From Butyrivibrio sp. (lineage in GTDB: Bacteria; Bacillota; Clostridia; Lachnospirales; Lachnospiraceae): 6,429 nucleotides of DNA. A program made the position numbers and the translations under genes. Below the pieces are notes generated by a model. The model was not told the origin of the DNA. It worked only from the letters and a program-made list of their open reading frames with translations, and did not search any database. Within the stretch, counting starts at the first letter, position 1, and each line of letters starts with the position of its first letter. The stretch is from positions 1-6,429 of the forward strand of contig JAILEJ010000010.1 of NCBI GenBank assembly GCA_024688095.1, written 5' to 3'. Of the stretch, positions 1 through 6,334 are shown piece by piece.

Positions 1-1634
1 CCAGATATTCTTCCGCTTTTCAGCGTCCATAGTGCTGCATTATCAGCAATTTTATTTGACTCTCTGTACTCACTGGATGTGCCTTTCATGTCGCCACACC
101 AAATATATAGCATAAAATCCATCGTATTATTGATATCAAATTTCTCTACATTACACAGTTGCGAAATCATTTCCTTTGTACTATCTTTAATTTCACCGCT
201 TTTAAATTCTTCCTTTGCTATATTGTATATACATATTGTTTCCGCGTTAGTCAAAAAAATACTATTTTTATTATTTATTATGGGAAATTTTATAGTAATC
301 TCTAGCGCTTTTCTAAGTTTTTCTTTATATTCATATGCTGTAATTTGTTTACCGTTTCTTTTTATGATTGCGTCAATGATATCAATCACTTGTCTATTAT
401 AAATATTTTCCATATCAATTACTGAAATTAATTCAGCCAATATTCCTTCTTGCTGTTTGTATGATGACTGATTTATTGCATATCTTAGTTCATCATATAA
501 TGCAACCGCTTGTTCATTATCCGTTACTATTGGCATTCTCACAAAATCAGGGATTAGCATAAGTCTCTCAAGTATTTGGTTAACACTATCTTGCCTCACA
601 TTATTCTTCTGATTTTCTATTCTTAGTAGTGTCTTTACGTCACATACACCATCTGCCAAAGTATTTCTAGACATTCCAAGCATTTCCCTTCTCTTTCTGA
701 TCACATCTCCTATGCAAGAAACAGATGTCCCAGAATAAATAAAACAATTTAAATTCATATTTAGGCTAATATTGTAGTTGTTATATGCATATTCTAATGC
801 CCATTTCCAATTACATTCCATTTTTTCTTGCTTATCTCCCAAAAGCTCGCTCCTCATCTCAAGTATTTGCAAGAGATAATACTGCCGATAACTCTTCCGA
901 AGTAATTCTATAGACTCAATACTATATCTTAACAATTCGTCTTTTACTTCATTAATTATTCCTAGTTTTTTTGCACATAGGTATATTCCGTAAGTAGCCA
1001 TAGGATAAACTTTAGCCTTGCCTAACTCATCTATACCAGAATTCTTTATATGCGTAATTATAGTCCTATAATCACACATTCTTTTTTCTATTTCATAATT
1101 TGTAAAAACTAACATCTCAAGGTAGTATAGGAGATAATAATATTCTTCCGGTGACAATAATTGATTTTCAATATTAAATATAGCGTCATCACTAATTGTC
1201 ATAGCCAACGCCTTTTTGCTAAACATTTTATATTCACGTAATGCATTTCTTTCCTTAGCTATTCTTGCCCTCATTCCATACGCAAATTGCCTATATACTT
1301 TATTAGAAACGTCTAACATGCTTTCTAACTTGTCAATCCCTTGTTCCGCTTCTAAAAGATTTGCATTTTCTATGTCCCTTATTATTTGTACTTGCATTGT
1401 ATATCTTTGAAATTCATCTGGCTGGACATAGTCCTCAACCCCTTCAGAAGATATGCCAAGTCTTGCCAAAAGTCGATTTCTGACTAATCTGTCTGGAGTT
1501 CTTTTACCTTCTTCTATCCTGAACATCATTGATTCAGAATACAATCCGCATCCCAAAGTTGCTAATGTAACCCTTTTATTTCTTCTTGCCATAGCCAAAA
1601 ACTTATTAAATGAAATATTGTTTTGCATATTCAT
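1..1634 (-). CDS. Two-HTH, helical-repeat transcriptional regulator (C-terminus outside window)
   Basis: Seen: one frame without a stop from ATG 1634 to the left edge, at least 544 residues, C-terminus missing. An XRE-like helix-turn-helix spans about residues 7-61 (key stretch SESMMFRIEEGKRTPDRLV). A second spans 306-361 (CIGDVIRKRREMLGMSRNTL, then LLRIE). Each is followed by a long helix-rich, TPR-like region without membrane segments or signal peptide. The halves resemble each other at a period of about 300 residues: RIE at 39-41 and 338-340, KALAMTI at 141-147 and KALEITI at 442-448. GGAG at 1639-1642 lies 4 nt from ATG 1634 and 10 nt from ATG 1628, so either start is possible. Known: HTH plus TPR is the layout of RRNPP peptide-sensing regulators, and I recall similar two-HTH proteins in Lachnospiraceae. 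Inference: cytoplasmic DNA-binding regulator; ligand and targets unknown. The gene is more AT-rich than the IS genes. Confidence 0.82.
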   Translation of the reverse strand, partial: MNMQNNISFNKFLAMARRNKRVTLATLGCGLYSESMMFRIEEGKRTPDRLVRNRLLARLGISSEGVEDYVQPDEFQRYTMQVQIIRDIENANLLEAEQGIDKLESMLDVSNKVYRQFAYGMRARIAKERNALREYKMFSKKALAMTISDDAIFNIENQLLSPEEYYYLLYYLEMLVFTNYEIEKRMCDYRTIITHIKNSGIDELGKAKVYPMATYGIYLCAKKLGIINEVKDELLRYSIESIELLRKSYRQYYLLQILEMRSELLGDKQEKMECNWKWALEYAYNNYNISLNMNLNCFIYSGTSVSCIGDVIRKRREMLGMSRNTLADGVCDVKTLLRIENQKNNVRQDSVNQILERLMLIPDFVRMPIVTDNEQAVALYDELRYAINQSSYKQQEGILAELISVIDMENIYNRQVIDIIDAIIKRNGKQITAYEYKEKLRKALEITIKFPIINNKNSIFLTNAETICIYNIAKEEFKSGEIKDSTKEMISQLCNVEKFDINNTMDFMLYIWCGDMKGTSSEYRESNKIADNAALWTLKSGRIS

Positions 1635-1764
1635 TTATCTCCATTTTCACCACATCAACACTATCCCATACACAAAACTTTTTAAATACTTCTGTTCCGT
1701 ATATATTTTTGTACATGGCTGAAAAAATATATCATCAGAGCATTTAGCTATACAACGTATAATA

Positions 1765-2220
1765 CTATGCAGCATCATTCCGAAACCCTATTGTTCTCAT
1801 TATTTCTTTAGAATCTATCTCTAAATCGCTGTAAATACCCGGCTTTATAACATTTCCAACTGTCAATTTTTGTCCCAAATCTGTTGGGTTATGACACCAT
1901 TAGCATATTTCTTTCTGTGCTTTTCTGCTACAGTTGGTTCAAAGTTAGTGGTGAACATCACTTACAAAAATTCGTCTTTAGCATTGGATTTATACTGTCG
2001 ATGCAGTATATTATGCTCACCTTCTTCAGTTCCATCTATCGCTGAATCCAATCTTATATTGTTATTCCACCACTGTATTCCGGATATATTTGTAATCTTT
2101 AAGGACCCATCACGTAAAGCTTCAAGAACAAGTCTATCTATATCCGCTTCCAGTAAAGAACCATCTCAGGGAGTCTGAATTGTAATCTTATATATTTTGA
2201 CTGCTTGTTTTAGCTGCCAT
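1765..2220 (-). pseudogene. Decayed coding remnant, family not recognised
   Basis: Seen: protein-like sequence broken by stops and one frame change. One frame, which is also the toxin's frame, reads KIYKITIQTP up to a TGA (2165-2167). It then gives 67 residues (2165-1965, including LVLEALRDGSLKITNISGIQ and WWNNNIRLDSAI) to a TAA (1962-1964), then 32 residues beginning VMFTTNFEP to a TGA (1863-1865). A different frame (1899-1765) encodes GQKLTVGNVIKPGIYSDLEI and ends IGFRNDAA at a TAG. An ATG at 2220, two bases after the toxin frame's final stop, opens only MAAKTSSQNI before a stop in its own frame. The fragments have balanced composition, unlike random AT-rich DNA. I do not recognise the family. 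The region could also hold remains of two genes; boundaries are approximate. Confidence 0.42.
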
Positions 2221-2222
2221 TT

Positions 2223-2537
2223 TTAAGGAAGCAGCTTCTTTCTATCGCGACGAACATGAAGTATACGGCGAACTTCCATAATCTTATGATCAATCACTAC
2301 ATAATAAATTACGTATTCCCCGACATATATCGCATAGTAAGGATATCTTCATTTCTTAGATGTCGGATATTTCTCAAAAGATTCTGCATCCGGCAGTCTT
2401 TTGAGAATAGCTGCATCAACTGCATCTATAAGGTCATTGGCCGCCTTCGGATTACCAAGCTTATCTGATATATAATCAACCTGCTCCATAAGATCATCAT
2501 AGAACAGAGGAAGGTAACTCAGCTCATAATCAGACAT
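2223..2537 (-). pseudogene. RelE/ParE-type toxin interrupted by a nonsense codon
   Basis: Seen: from ATG 2537 the frame encodes 62 residues (start MSDYELSYLPLFYDDLMEQV, then NPKAANDLIDAVDAAI and LPDAESFEKYP) to a TGA at 2349-2351. The same frame continues for 41 codons to TAA at 2223-2225, reading RYPYYAIYVGEYVIYYVV and then MEVRRILHVRRD. That tail matches the C-terminal beta strands of RelE/ParE toxins. The restored length of about 104 residues is normal for the family; 62 is not. The TGA needs one C-to-T change from CGA (Arg). Known: RelE toxins cleave mRNA at the ribosome and ParE toxins poison gyrase; both need the C-terminal strands, so the short product is probably inactive. The start overlaps the antitoxin stop by 8 nt (ATGTCTGA), a typical coupled layout; an in-frame TTG at 2546 is an alternative start. 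Sequencing error or readthrough cannot be excluded. Confidence 0.85.
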
Positions 2538-2793
2538 AATCGCCAATTCTTTCCCTTATGGATGAAAATACTTCTTCATGTGTCATTCTTTCATCATGCT
2601 CCTCAGCATATCTGTCAGCCTCATCAAGAGCACGCTCTACATTATCTGTAAGCTCGGAATATGCTTCAATACTCATGACTACCATAGTTCCATATCCATT
2701 TTTTGTAAGATACACCGGTTCTCCGGTATTAACATCTTCTTCAATCTCAGAAAACTTATATCTCAGGTCTGAAACAGGACGTATATTTATCAT
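2530..2793 (-). CDS. Phd/YefM-type antitoxin
   Basis: An 87-residue protein with the N-terminal pattern of Phd/YefM antitoxins: INIRPVSDLRYKFSEI (residues 2-17), then GEPVYLTKNGYG (24-35) and TMVVMSIEAYSEL (36-48). An acidic, helical C-terminal part (about 50-87) would wrap the toxin. Known: these proteins dimerise, bind the operator of their own operon through the N-terminal half and neutralise a RelE- or ParE-type toxin. ATG 2793 is supported by GGAGG (2800-2804) at 6 nt spacing. It lies first in the operon and its stop overlaps the toxin start, as is usual. The length is normal and no damage is seen, so the antitoxin appears intact while its partner is not. It may persist as a neutral relic, as an autorepressor, or as protection against a related toxin elsewhere; this last point is inference. 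Confidence 0.88.
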   Translation of the reverse strand: MINIRPVSDLRYKFSEIEEDVNTGEPVYLTKNGYGTMVVMSIEAYSELTDNVERALDEADRYAEEHDERMTHEEVFSSIRERIGDYV

Positions 2794-2828
2794 ATTAAGC
2801 CTCCATCAAAATAACATCATAATTTAGT

Positions 2829-2857
2829 CATTTACATTTTATCACATAAGGTCTCAA
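2829..2857 (-). promoter_or_regulatory. Candidate promoter of the toxin-antitoxin operon
   Basis: On the minus strand TTGAGA (2852-2857) and TAAATG (2829-2834) are separated by 17 nt. An alternative extended -10, TGATAAAAT (2836-2844), overlaps the same stretch. The site lies about 35-60 nt upstream of the antitoxin start, where an autoregulated promoter would be expected. The match is moderate and the DNA is AT-rich, so this is only a candidate. Confidence 0.3.
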
Positions 2858-2900
2858 TAAAGCAGAACTATCTTATATGACATATTTTCAGCCAATAAAT

Positions 2901-2958
2901 GCCAGTCAGTCTAAAGGTACTGGCAAAGGAACTGCCATGGATGTCCTTTAACCATGGC
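2901..2958. repeat. Two adjacent inverted repeats behind the membrane-protein gene
   Basis: GCCAGT (2901-2906) pairs with ACTGGC (2919-2924) around a 12-nt loop. GCCATGG (2934-2940) pairs with CCATGGC (2952-2958) around an 11-nt loop. GGCA/TGCC (2922-2925/2933-2936) could pair as an alternative bridging the two. They begin 18 nt after the stop of the membrane-protein gene, so they may act as its 3' end structure. Neither is followed by a proper T-run on the minus strand, so this is not a textbook terminator. A recombination or end-structure role is possible. Confidence 0.5.
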
Positions 2959-2975
2959 GCTCGGGAAAATCCTTT

Positions 2976-3518
2976 TTATGCAAGGCTCCGAAATGCAAAC
3001 CATATAACCCCCAATATCAGAACCATCCTGCCAACATTTAGGATCAGTTCCTTCTTTTGCTCTGCATCATCCCATTCAAGGAATGCCCTAGAAATCATGC
3101 ATATGGCAAATACAAGGATGTATAGCAATATCAGATTTACCGGAAGCAGCACTATTTTGTCAGCATATATAACTATTACAGCAAGACCCATAAGGACAAA
3201 AAATGCAGTTTTTTCATCTGCAAAACGGTCATTAAATATCTCTATCACTTTGCCTGTTCCCATGCAGATAATGAAAACAATGGCAATTCCTATACCGCCG
3301 GAAACTACCAGCTGTAATAGCCAATGAGCAATAAATGCAATTATTTTCTGTGGTATCATATCCCCAAACGCAGCTGCCGAGCCACCCAGTTCAATAAGAC
3401 TCAGCCCTGCTGTCTTCAGTCCGTCATATATTGTTGAAAAAAATATTGCAGCTTCATTTATAATAATCTCAGATCTCGCCGCAATACATGTTACTAGATA
3501 CAAGGACATTTTACCCAT
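2976..3518 (-). CDS. Small multi-pass membrane protein, possibly N-terminally truncated
   Basis: Seen: 180 residues from ATG 3518, with hydrophobic segments at about 65-87, 104-118, 122-145 and 158-177, and an amphipathic N-terminal part (about 15-50). The loops are short and acidic (EWDDAEQKKE at 148-157), so an integral inner-membrane protein is likely. No enzymatic motif is visible. The pattern LLPVNLILLYILVFAI faintly recalls DUF6040-type proteins of Firmicute conjugative elements; this is from memory and weak. A longer reading begins at GTG 3566 but has no ribosome binding site and runs through a palindrome. ATG 3518 has GAGGCTGGGG upstream; ATG 3509 is also possible. The gene sits directly behind the IS66 transposase. 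The IS may have replaced its original upstream part and promoter, or the gene may be an IS passenger. It may now depend on readthrough from the IS. Confidence 0.65.
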   Translation of the reverse strand: MGKMSLYLVTCIAARSEIIINEAAIFFSTIYDGLKTAGLSLIELGGSAAAFGDMIPQKIIAFIAHWLLQLVVSGGIGIAIVFIICMGTGKVIEIFNDRFADEKTAFFVLMGLAVIVIYADKIVLLPVNLILLYILVFAICMISRAFLEWDDAEQKKELILNVGRMVLILGVIWFAFRSLA

Positions 3519-3528
3519 AAAATATACC

Positions 3529-3548
3529 CCAGCCTCGTACGAGGCTGG
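3529..3548 (-). terminator. 20-bp perfect palindrome after tnpC, terminator-like
   Basis: CCAGCCTCGTACGAGGCTGG is perfectly self-complementary (8-bp stem with GTAC loop). It lies 30 nt behind the tnpC stop and is followed on the minus strand by GGTATATTTTAT, a weak T-rich tract. It probably ends transcription of the transposase operon. It also overlaps the upstream leader of the membrane-protein gene, so it could limit that gene's expression. Confidence 0.55.
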
Positions 3549-3578
3549 AGCACCTTGACAATTCACATATGATAAAGA

Positions 3579-5246
3579 TTACATTGCATCGAAGATTGCT
3601 TTCTGATGTTGAAGGTGAAGCTCATCCAGAGCTTCTTTACATTCGGGATTCCATGGACAAAGCTTCTCAAGTTCTTCATCGCAAGTCAGAGATGTTGGGC
3701 ATTTCATGAGAAGATATTTTAGGTAGTAGTAAACATCAACACCATTAGCCTTTGCTGTCTCAACAATGGAATAAGTAAGAGCACTTGCCTCTGCGCCATC
3801 AACCGAGTCTGAGAACAGCCAGTTCTTGCGGCCTGTAACAAAGGCCTTACAACTTCTCTCGCTGGTGTTGTTATTGAAGCTACAGCCACCATCTTCAAGA
3901 TAAGTTTCAAGGAAAGGCCTTCTGTTTTGGATGTAAACAAGTGCTTTGTACATCCTTGAATTCTTTATGGCAGTCTGACAGTCAAGCCAGTTCCAGAAAC
4001 CATTAAGTACAGGTTTTTCTTTTTCAAGACGGAACTTTTTTATGGCATCGAAATCAGAGCCCTTCTTTTCATGGATTTTTCTTTCCATATCGAAGAGCTT
4101 ATCGACATAGGCTAGTCCCTGCACTGCAGGCTGACTGTGATCGTATTCCTTGCCTTTTGGGATTGCATCTATAAGATATCGTCTTATGTGCGCCCAACAG
4201 GAATTCCTTGTACAGTCCTTGAGTTTATTGTATCCACTGTATCCGTCAGTCATAAGGTACCCGTGGAATCCTTCAAGGAACTCCTTGGCTGTATCTCCCG
4301 CTCGTGTAGGCGAATAGTGGAACAGAACTATCTGCTCCGGATCAAACTCTCCCGAACGAAACACCCACATATAGGACTTCGATTCAGCCCTGCGCCCTGG
4401 CTCTTTGAGCACCTGGACAGGTGTTTCGTCTGCCATGGCATATCTTCCGTCAACAAGCTTTCTCTGGAAGTAATTACACATAGGCTTGAAGAACTCTTCG
4501 GAGTTATTGATTATCCAGTTAGCAATGGTTCCTCTGCAGATCTCAGCTCCATACATCTTGAAATCTTTTTCCTGTCTGTAAAGAGGAAGGCTGTTAACGT
4601 ACTTCTGATACATTACCCATGCCACTGTTCCGGCAGATGCCATACCATGAAGCATATGTGCCTGACCATCGCGTCCTCTTACGATATGTGGAACTTCAGC
4701 ATTTATCTTGCATTTAGGGCATCCATAACTGACACTGTAGTAATCGATGATCTTGATACTTGGCTTTATGAATTCGATCTCTCTACGAAGGAATTCTTTA
4801 CCAATCCTCTCAAGAGGAGTGCCACAGACAACGCAGAAGCGCTCATTTTCAGGAACATCAAGAATAACCTCCTGAACCGGGAGGTTTGCAAACTTGTCAG
4901 CCATCTTGGATTTTTTCTTACGGGTATGCTTTTCGACAGTTGTGAATTCCTGCTCCTCTGGATCAGGTTCTGCTTTCAGAGTTTCAGCCTCGTTGAAGAG
5001 ATTAAGCTGTCCTTCGAAATCATCGCGTTTCTCACTTGATTTGCCAAAAAGTTTCTTGGTGAGGTAATCAATCTGTTCCTGCAGGACTTTCTCTCTTTCG
5101 ATATGTTCCTGCTCTTTTAGAAGATGCTCCTCTTCACGTTTATTGGCAGCTTCGATGAGTGCGTTGAGATTTCTTATTGTGGTATTCAGTTCTTTTACGG
5201 TGTCCTTTAGCTCAATGAGCTGTTGGTCCCTGGAATCTCTTGCCAC
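3579..5246 (-). CDS. tnpC: IS66-family DDE transposase TnpC
   Basis: This 555-residue protein has the full IS66 TnpC layout. A coiled-coil N-terminus (about 10-65) ends in LTKKLFGKSSEK. An IS66-type zinc-binding domain has C138-x2-C141 and C176-x2-C179. The DDE catalytic core has D273 in MADETPVQ, D334 in LMTDGYSGYN and E463 in NNNTSERS, with CWAHIRR at 350-356. A C-terminal IS66 tail follows (about 505-535, ending LCPWNPEC). The catalytic and zinc residues are present and the length is normal, so it should be active. Known: it catalyses strand transfer of the element's ends together with TnpA and TnpB. The start is GTG 5246, set by AAGGAGG at 5 nt spacing. Unlike tnpA and tnpB, it is not translationally coupled to its upstream neighbour, being separated by 150 bp. 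Confidence 0.95.
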   Translation of the reverse strand: MARDSRDQQLIELKDTVKELNTTIRNLNALIEAANKREEEHLLKEQEHIEREKVLQEQIDYLTKKLFGKSSEKRDDFEGQLNLFNEAETLKAEPDPEEQEFTTVEKHTRKKKSKMADKFANLPVQEVILDVPENERFCVVCGTPLERIGKEFLRREIEFIKPSIKIIDYYSVSYGCPKCKINAEVPHIVRGRDGQAHMLHGMASAGTVAWVMYQKYVNSLPLYRQEKDFKMYGAEICRGTIANWIINNSEEFFKPMCNYFQRKLVDGRYAMADETPVQVLKEPGRRAESKSYMWVFRSGEFDPEQIVLFHYSPTRAGDTAKEFLEGFHGYLMTDGYSGYNKLKDCTRNSCWAHIRRYLIDAIPKGKEYDHSQPAVQGLAYVDKLFDMERKIHEKKGSDFDAIKKFRLEKEKPVLNGFWNWLDCQTAIKNSRMYKALVYIQNRRPFLETYLEDGGCSFNNNTSERSCKAFVTGRKNWLFSDSVDGAEASALTYSIVETAKANGVDVYYYLKYLLMKCPTSLTCDEELEKLCPWNPECKEALDELHLQHQKAIFDAM

Positions 5247-5396
5247 GACAGCCTCCTTACATTTGATAAATAGATTTTATCAGACTTAAGGAGCGATTAA
5301 TATCGGTAAATGTGCCAAAGTGATTTTAAAACTGACACTTAATTAATCCGATATAGAGCAATTTCAGAATTATGCACAAAAACATAGATAAAAAAC
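5247..5396 (-). other. Structured spacer between tnpB and tnpC
   Basis: This 150-bp gap holds no supported gene. It contains a 7-bp inverted repeat, ATATCGG (5300-5306) with CCGATAT (5348-5354). Inside it, 5312-5317 and 5333-5338 can pair in the minus-strand transcript with one G-U pair. The tnpC ribosome binding site follows at 5252-5258. It may be a leader that controls tnpC translation or transcription; this is inference. Confidence 0.45.
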
Positions 5397-5741
5397 TTAA
5401 GAGGCTCTAATGGCCTTAGGCTGCTCTATATCGATACCTGAGAGGAGCCAGTCAAACTCACGCCAGGAAAGGTTACGTACTTCGTCCTTGTTCCTAGGCC
5501 AGCGATATCTTCCCTGTTCTGCTGAAAGCCTTTTATAGAACAGGATAAAGCCATCCGGTTCCCAAAGAAGCATTTTGAACCTGTCAGCCCTTCTTCCGCA
5601 GAAGAGATACAGCGCCCTGCTTCTTGGATCCATGTGAAGCTTATCTTCGATTATTGCACAAAGACCATCAATGGACTTTCTCATGTCTGTATAGCCACAG
5701 ACAATGTAGATTTCATCTGCAGCTGTTATATCGCCGATCAT
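5397..5741 (-). CDS. tnpB: IS66-family accessory protein TnpB
   Basis: This 114-residue protein carries the hallmarks of the IS66 Orf2/TnpB family. TDMRKSIDGL is at 18-27, the signature LYLFCGRRADRFKMLLWEPD at 44-63, FYKRLSAEQGRYRWPR at 68-83, and WREFDWLLSGID at 93-104. The length is normal and no damage is seen. Known: TnpB is required for IS66 transposition beside TnpC, but its biochemical role is not settled. Its ATG overlaps the tnpA stop by 4 nt (ATGA), and AAGGAG six bases upstream sits inside the end of tnpA, so the two are translationally coupled. It is unrelated to the RNA-guided TnpB nuclease of IS200/IS605 elements, which shares only the name. Confidence 0.95.
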   Translation of the reverse strand: MIGDITAADEIYIVCGYTDMRKSIDGLCAIIEDKLHMDPRSRALYLFCGRRADRFKMLLWEPDGFILFYKRLSAEQGRYRWPRNKDEVRNLSWREFDWLLSGIDIEQPKAIRAS

Positions 5742-6148
5742 ACGAAACTCCTTAAAGCCGAAAGAGTCCTGGCTACAAGTTCTGGATCAGCTCCATTGCA
5801 AAGAGAGATTTGAACATCTCCAAGCTTGATTTCTATCATATGTGAATTGTCAATGTGCGGCGCTACTTCTAGAATATATTCCATAGGTGGCTGAATATCG
5901 TTAACGATATCCACTTTGACCACATCCTGCTTTGGCAGGGTCAGGTCATGTATATCAACGTCACTGACTTCAGGAATTGCAAATGATTTCCCTCGTAGAC
6001 GTTTGATAGCAGAAGAAAAGGAAGAGTTTGGGATTCCATTTGCTCGGCAAAACTGAGCATCGGATAATCCGCTCTTTCTACAGTCCATGATGAGTCTGTA
6101 CCAGTCCTCATCTGTTCTGCGAGGCAGTTGCTTCTTTGAATTCGACAT
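5738..6148 (-). CDS. tnpA: IS66-family accessory protein TnpA
   Basis: This 136-residue protein is the first gene of the IS66 operon. An N-terminal helix-turn-helix-like part (about 14-52) reads WYRLIMDCRKSGLSDAQFCR, then NGIPNSSFSSAIKRLR. A variable linker (about 55-100) follows. The C-terminal block IEIKLGDVQISLCNGADPEL (105-124) plus ARTLSALRSF is typical of IS66 TnpA. Known: TnpA is needed for IS66 transposition; binding of the element's DNA is the likely role of the HTH. ATG 6148 is chosen because AAAGGAG lies 5 nt upstream; an in-frame TTG at 6163 lies before that site and is unlikely. A pair of 25-bp direct repeats lies just upstream and could be a binding target for TnpA or a repressor. 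Confidence 0.9.
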   Translation of the reverse strand: MSNSKKQLPRRTDEDWYRLIMDCRKSGLSDAQFCRANGIPNSSFSSAIKRLRGKSFAIPEVSDVDIHDLTLPKQDVVKVDIVNDIQPPMEYILEVAPHIDNSHMIEIKLGDVQISLCNGADPELVARTLSALRSFV

Positions 6149-6165
6149 AATAGCTCCTTTCAAGT

Positions 6166-6221
6166 CGTAGTGAAATGTTCATCATTCGACTTTAAACATA
6201 GTAAAATGTACGTTATTCGAA
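6166..6221 (-). repeat. Pair of imperfect 25-bp direct repeats upstream of tnpA
   Basis: The stretches 6166-6190 and 6197-6221 match at 19 of 25 positions, with starts 31 bp apart, about three helical turns. On the minus strand both carry TCGAAT near their 5' end and ACATTT followed by ACTA. They lie between the IS terminus and the tnpA ribosome binding site. That is where operator or transposase-binding repeats would sit. No convincing -35/-10 pair was found in this leader. Confidence 0.55.
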
Positions 6222-6242
6222 TCCATTATGAACTTAATTAAT

Positions 6243-6277
6243 GGCGGTAGCTATCCGCCTAAATATTTCGCGCTTAC
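6243..6277 (-). repeat. IS66 terminal repeat (tnpA-proximal end) with subterminal hairpin
   Basis: Read on the minus strand from 6277, the DNA begins GTAAGCGCG, as IS66-family termini do. GGCGG (6243-6247) and CCGCC (6255-6259) form a 5-bp inverted repeat just inside the end. The terminus is about 130 bp from the tnpA start. The match to the family consensus is from memory. Confidence 0.65.
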
Positions 6278-6334
6278 TATTAAGCAAAAGCACTTAAACC
6301 TAAAAGTCTTTTAAATAAAGGAATTCAAAAGCAG

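Larger units (their letters stand above)
3529..6277 (-). mobile_element. IS66-family insertion sequence (right end not found)
   Basis: Three genes in IS66 order (tnpA, tnpB, tnpC) lie on the minus strand behind a terminus that reads GTAAGCGCGAAATATTTAGG from 6277 downward. IS66 elements are known to end in inverted repeats beginning GTAA and to make 8-bp target duplications. The 8 bases outside this end are TATTAAGC (6278-6285). No convincing partner repeat is visible behind tnpC, so the low-coordinate boundary given here is only the palindrome after tnpC. All three genes look intact, so the proteins may be functional even if this copy has lost an end. Confidence 0.8.

Noticed and set aside
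1606..1716. A 36-codon minus-strand frame (MYKNIYGTEV...) overlapping the regulator start, considered as a signal-peptide-like partner gene.
   Set aside because: No ribosome binding site, no secretion signal, and overlap with the regulator in another frame; support is too weak.
79..1722. Several short plus-strand frames in the left part (79-402, 1216-1410, 1453-1722).
   Set aside because: The first two lie opposite the continuous regulator frame, and the third mostly so; they are rich in Leu/Ser/Ile, as expected of antisense shadows.
2223..2225. Possible alternative genetic code (TGA read as an amino acid), because TGA interrupts both the toxin and the remnant.
   Set aside because: TAA stops also interrupt the remnant, and the antitoxin, tnpA and tnpB frames end at TGA where their family lengths predict. 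Simple decay fits better.
2648..2663. GTAAGCTCGGAATATG matches the IS terminal sequence at 14 of 16 positions and has the orientation expected of the missing end.
   Set aside because: It lies inside the intact antitoxin gene and encodes the family-typical AYSELT. The flanking 8 bases do not match TATTAAGC. Most likely chance.
2793..2800. An exact copy of TATTAAGC, the 8-mer flanking the IS end at 6278-6285, which could be a target duplication with the element extending to 2801.
   Set aside because: The bases that follow (CTCCATCAAA) do not resemble a GTAA terminus, and the copy overlaps the antitoxin start and ribosome binding site. An 8-mer match in AT-rich DNA can arise by chance.
2899..3327. 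142-residue open frame on the plus strand.
   Set aside because: It mirrors the membrane-protein gene and the inverted repeats; composition and start context do not support it.
4137..5039. 300-residue open frame on the plus strand.
   Set aside because: It is the antisense shadow of tnpC, which has full family motifs and catalytic residues; the plus-strand protein has no recognisable domain.
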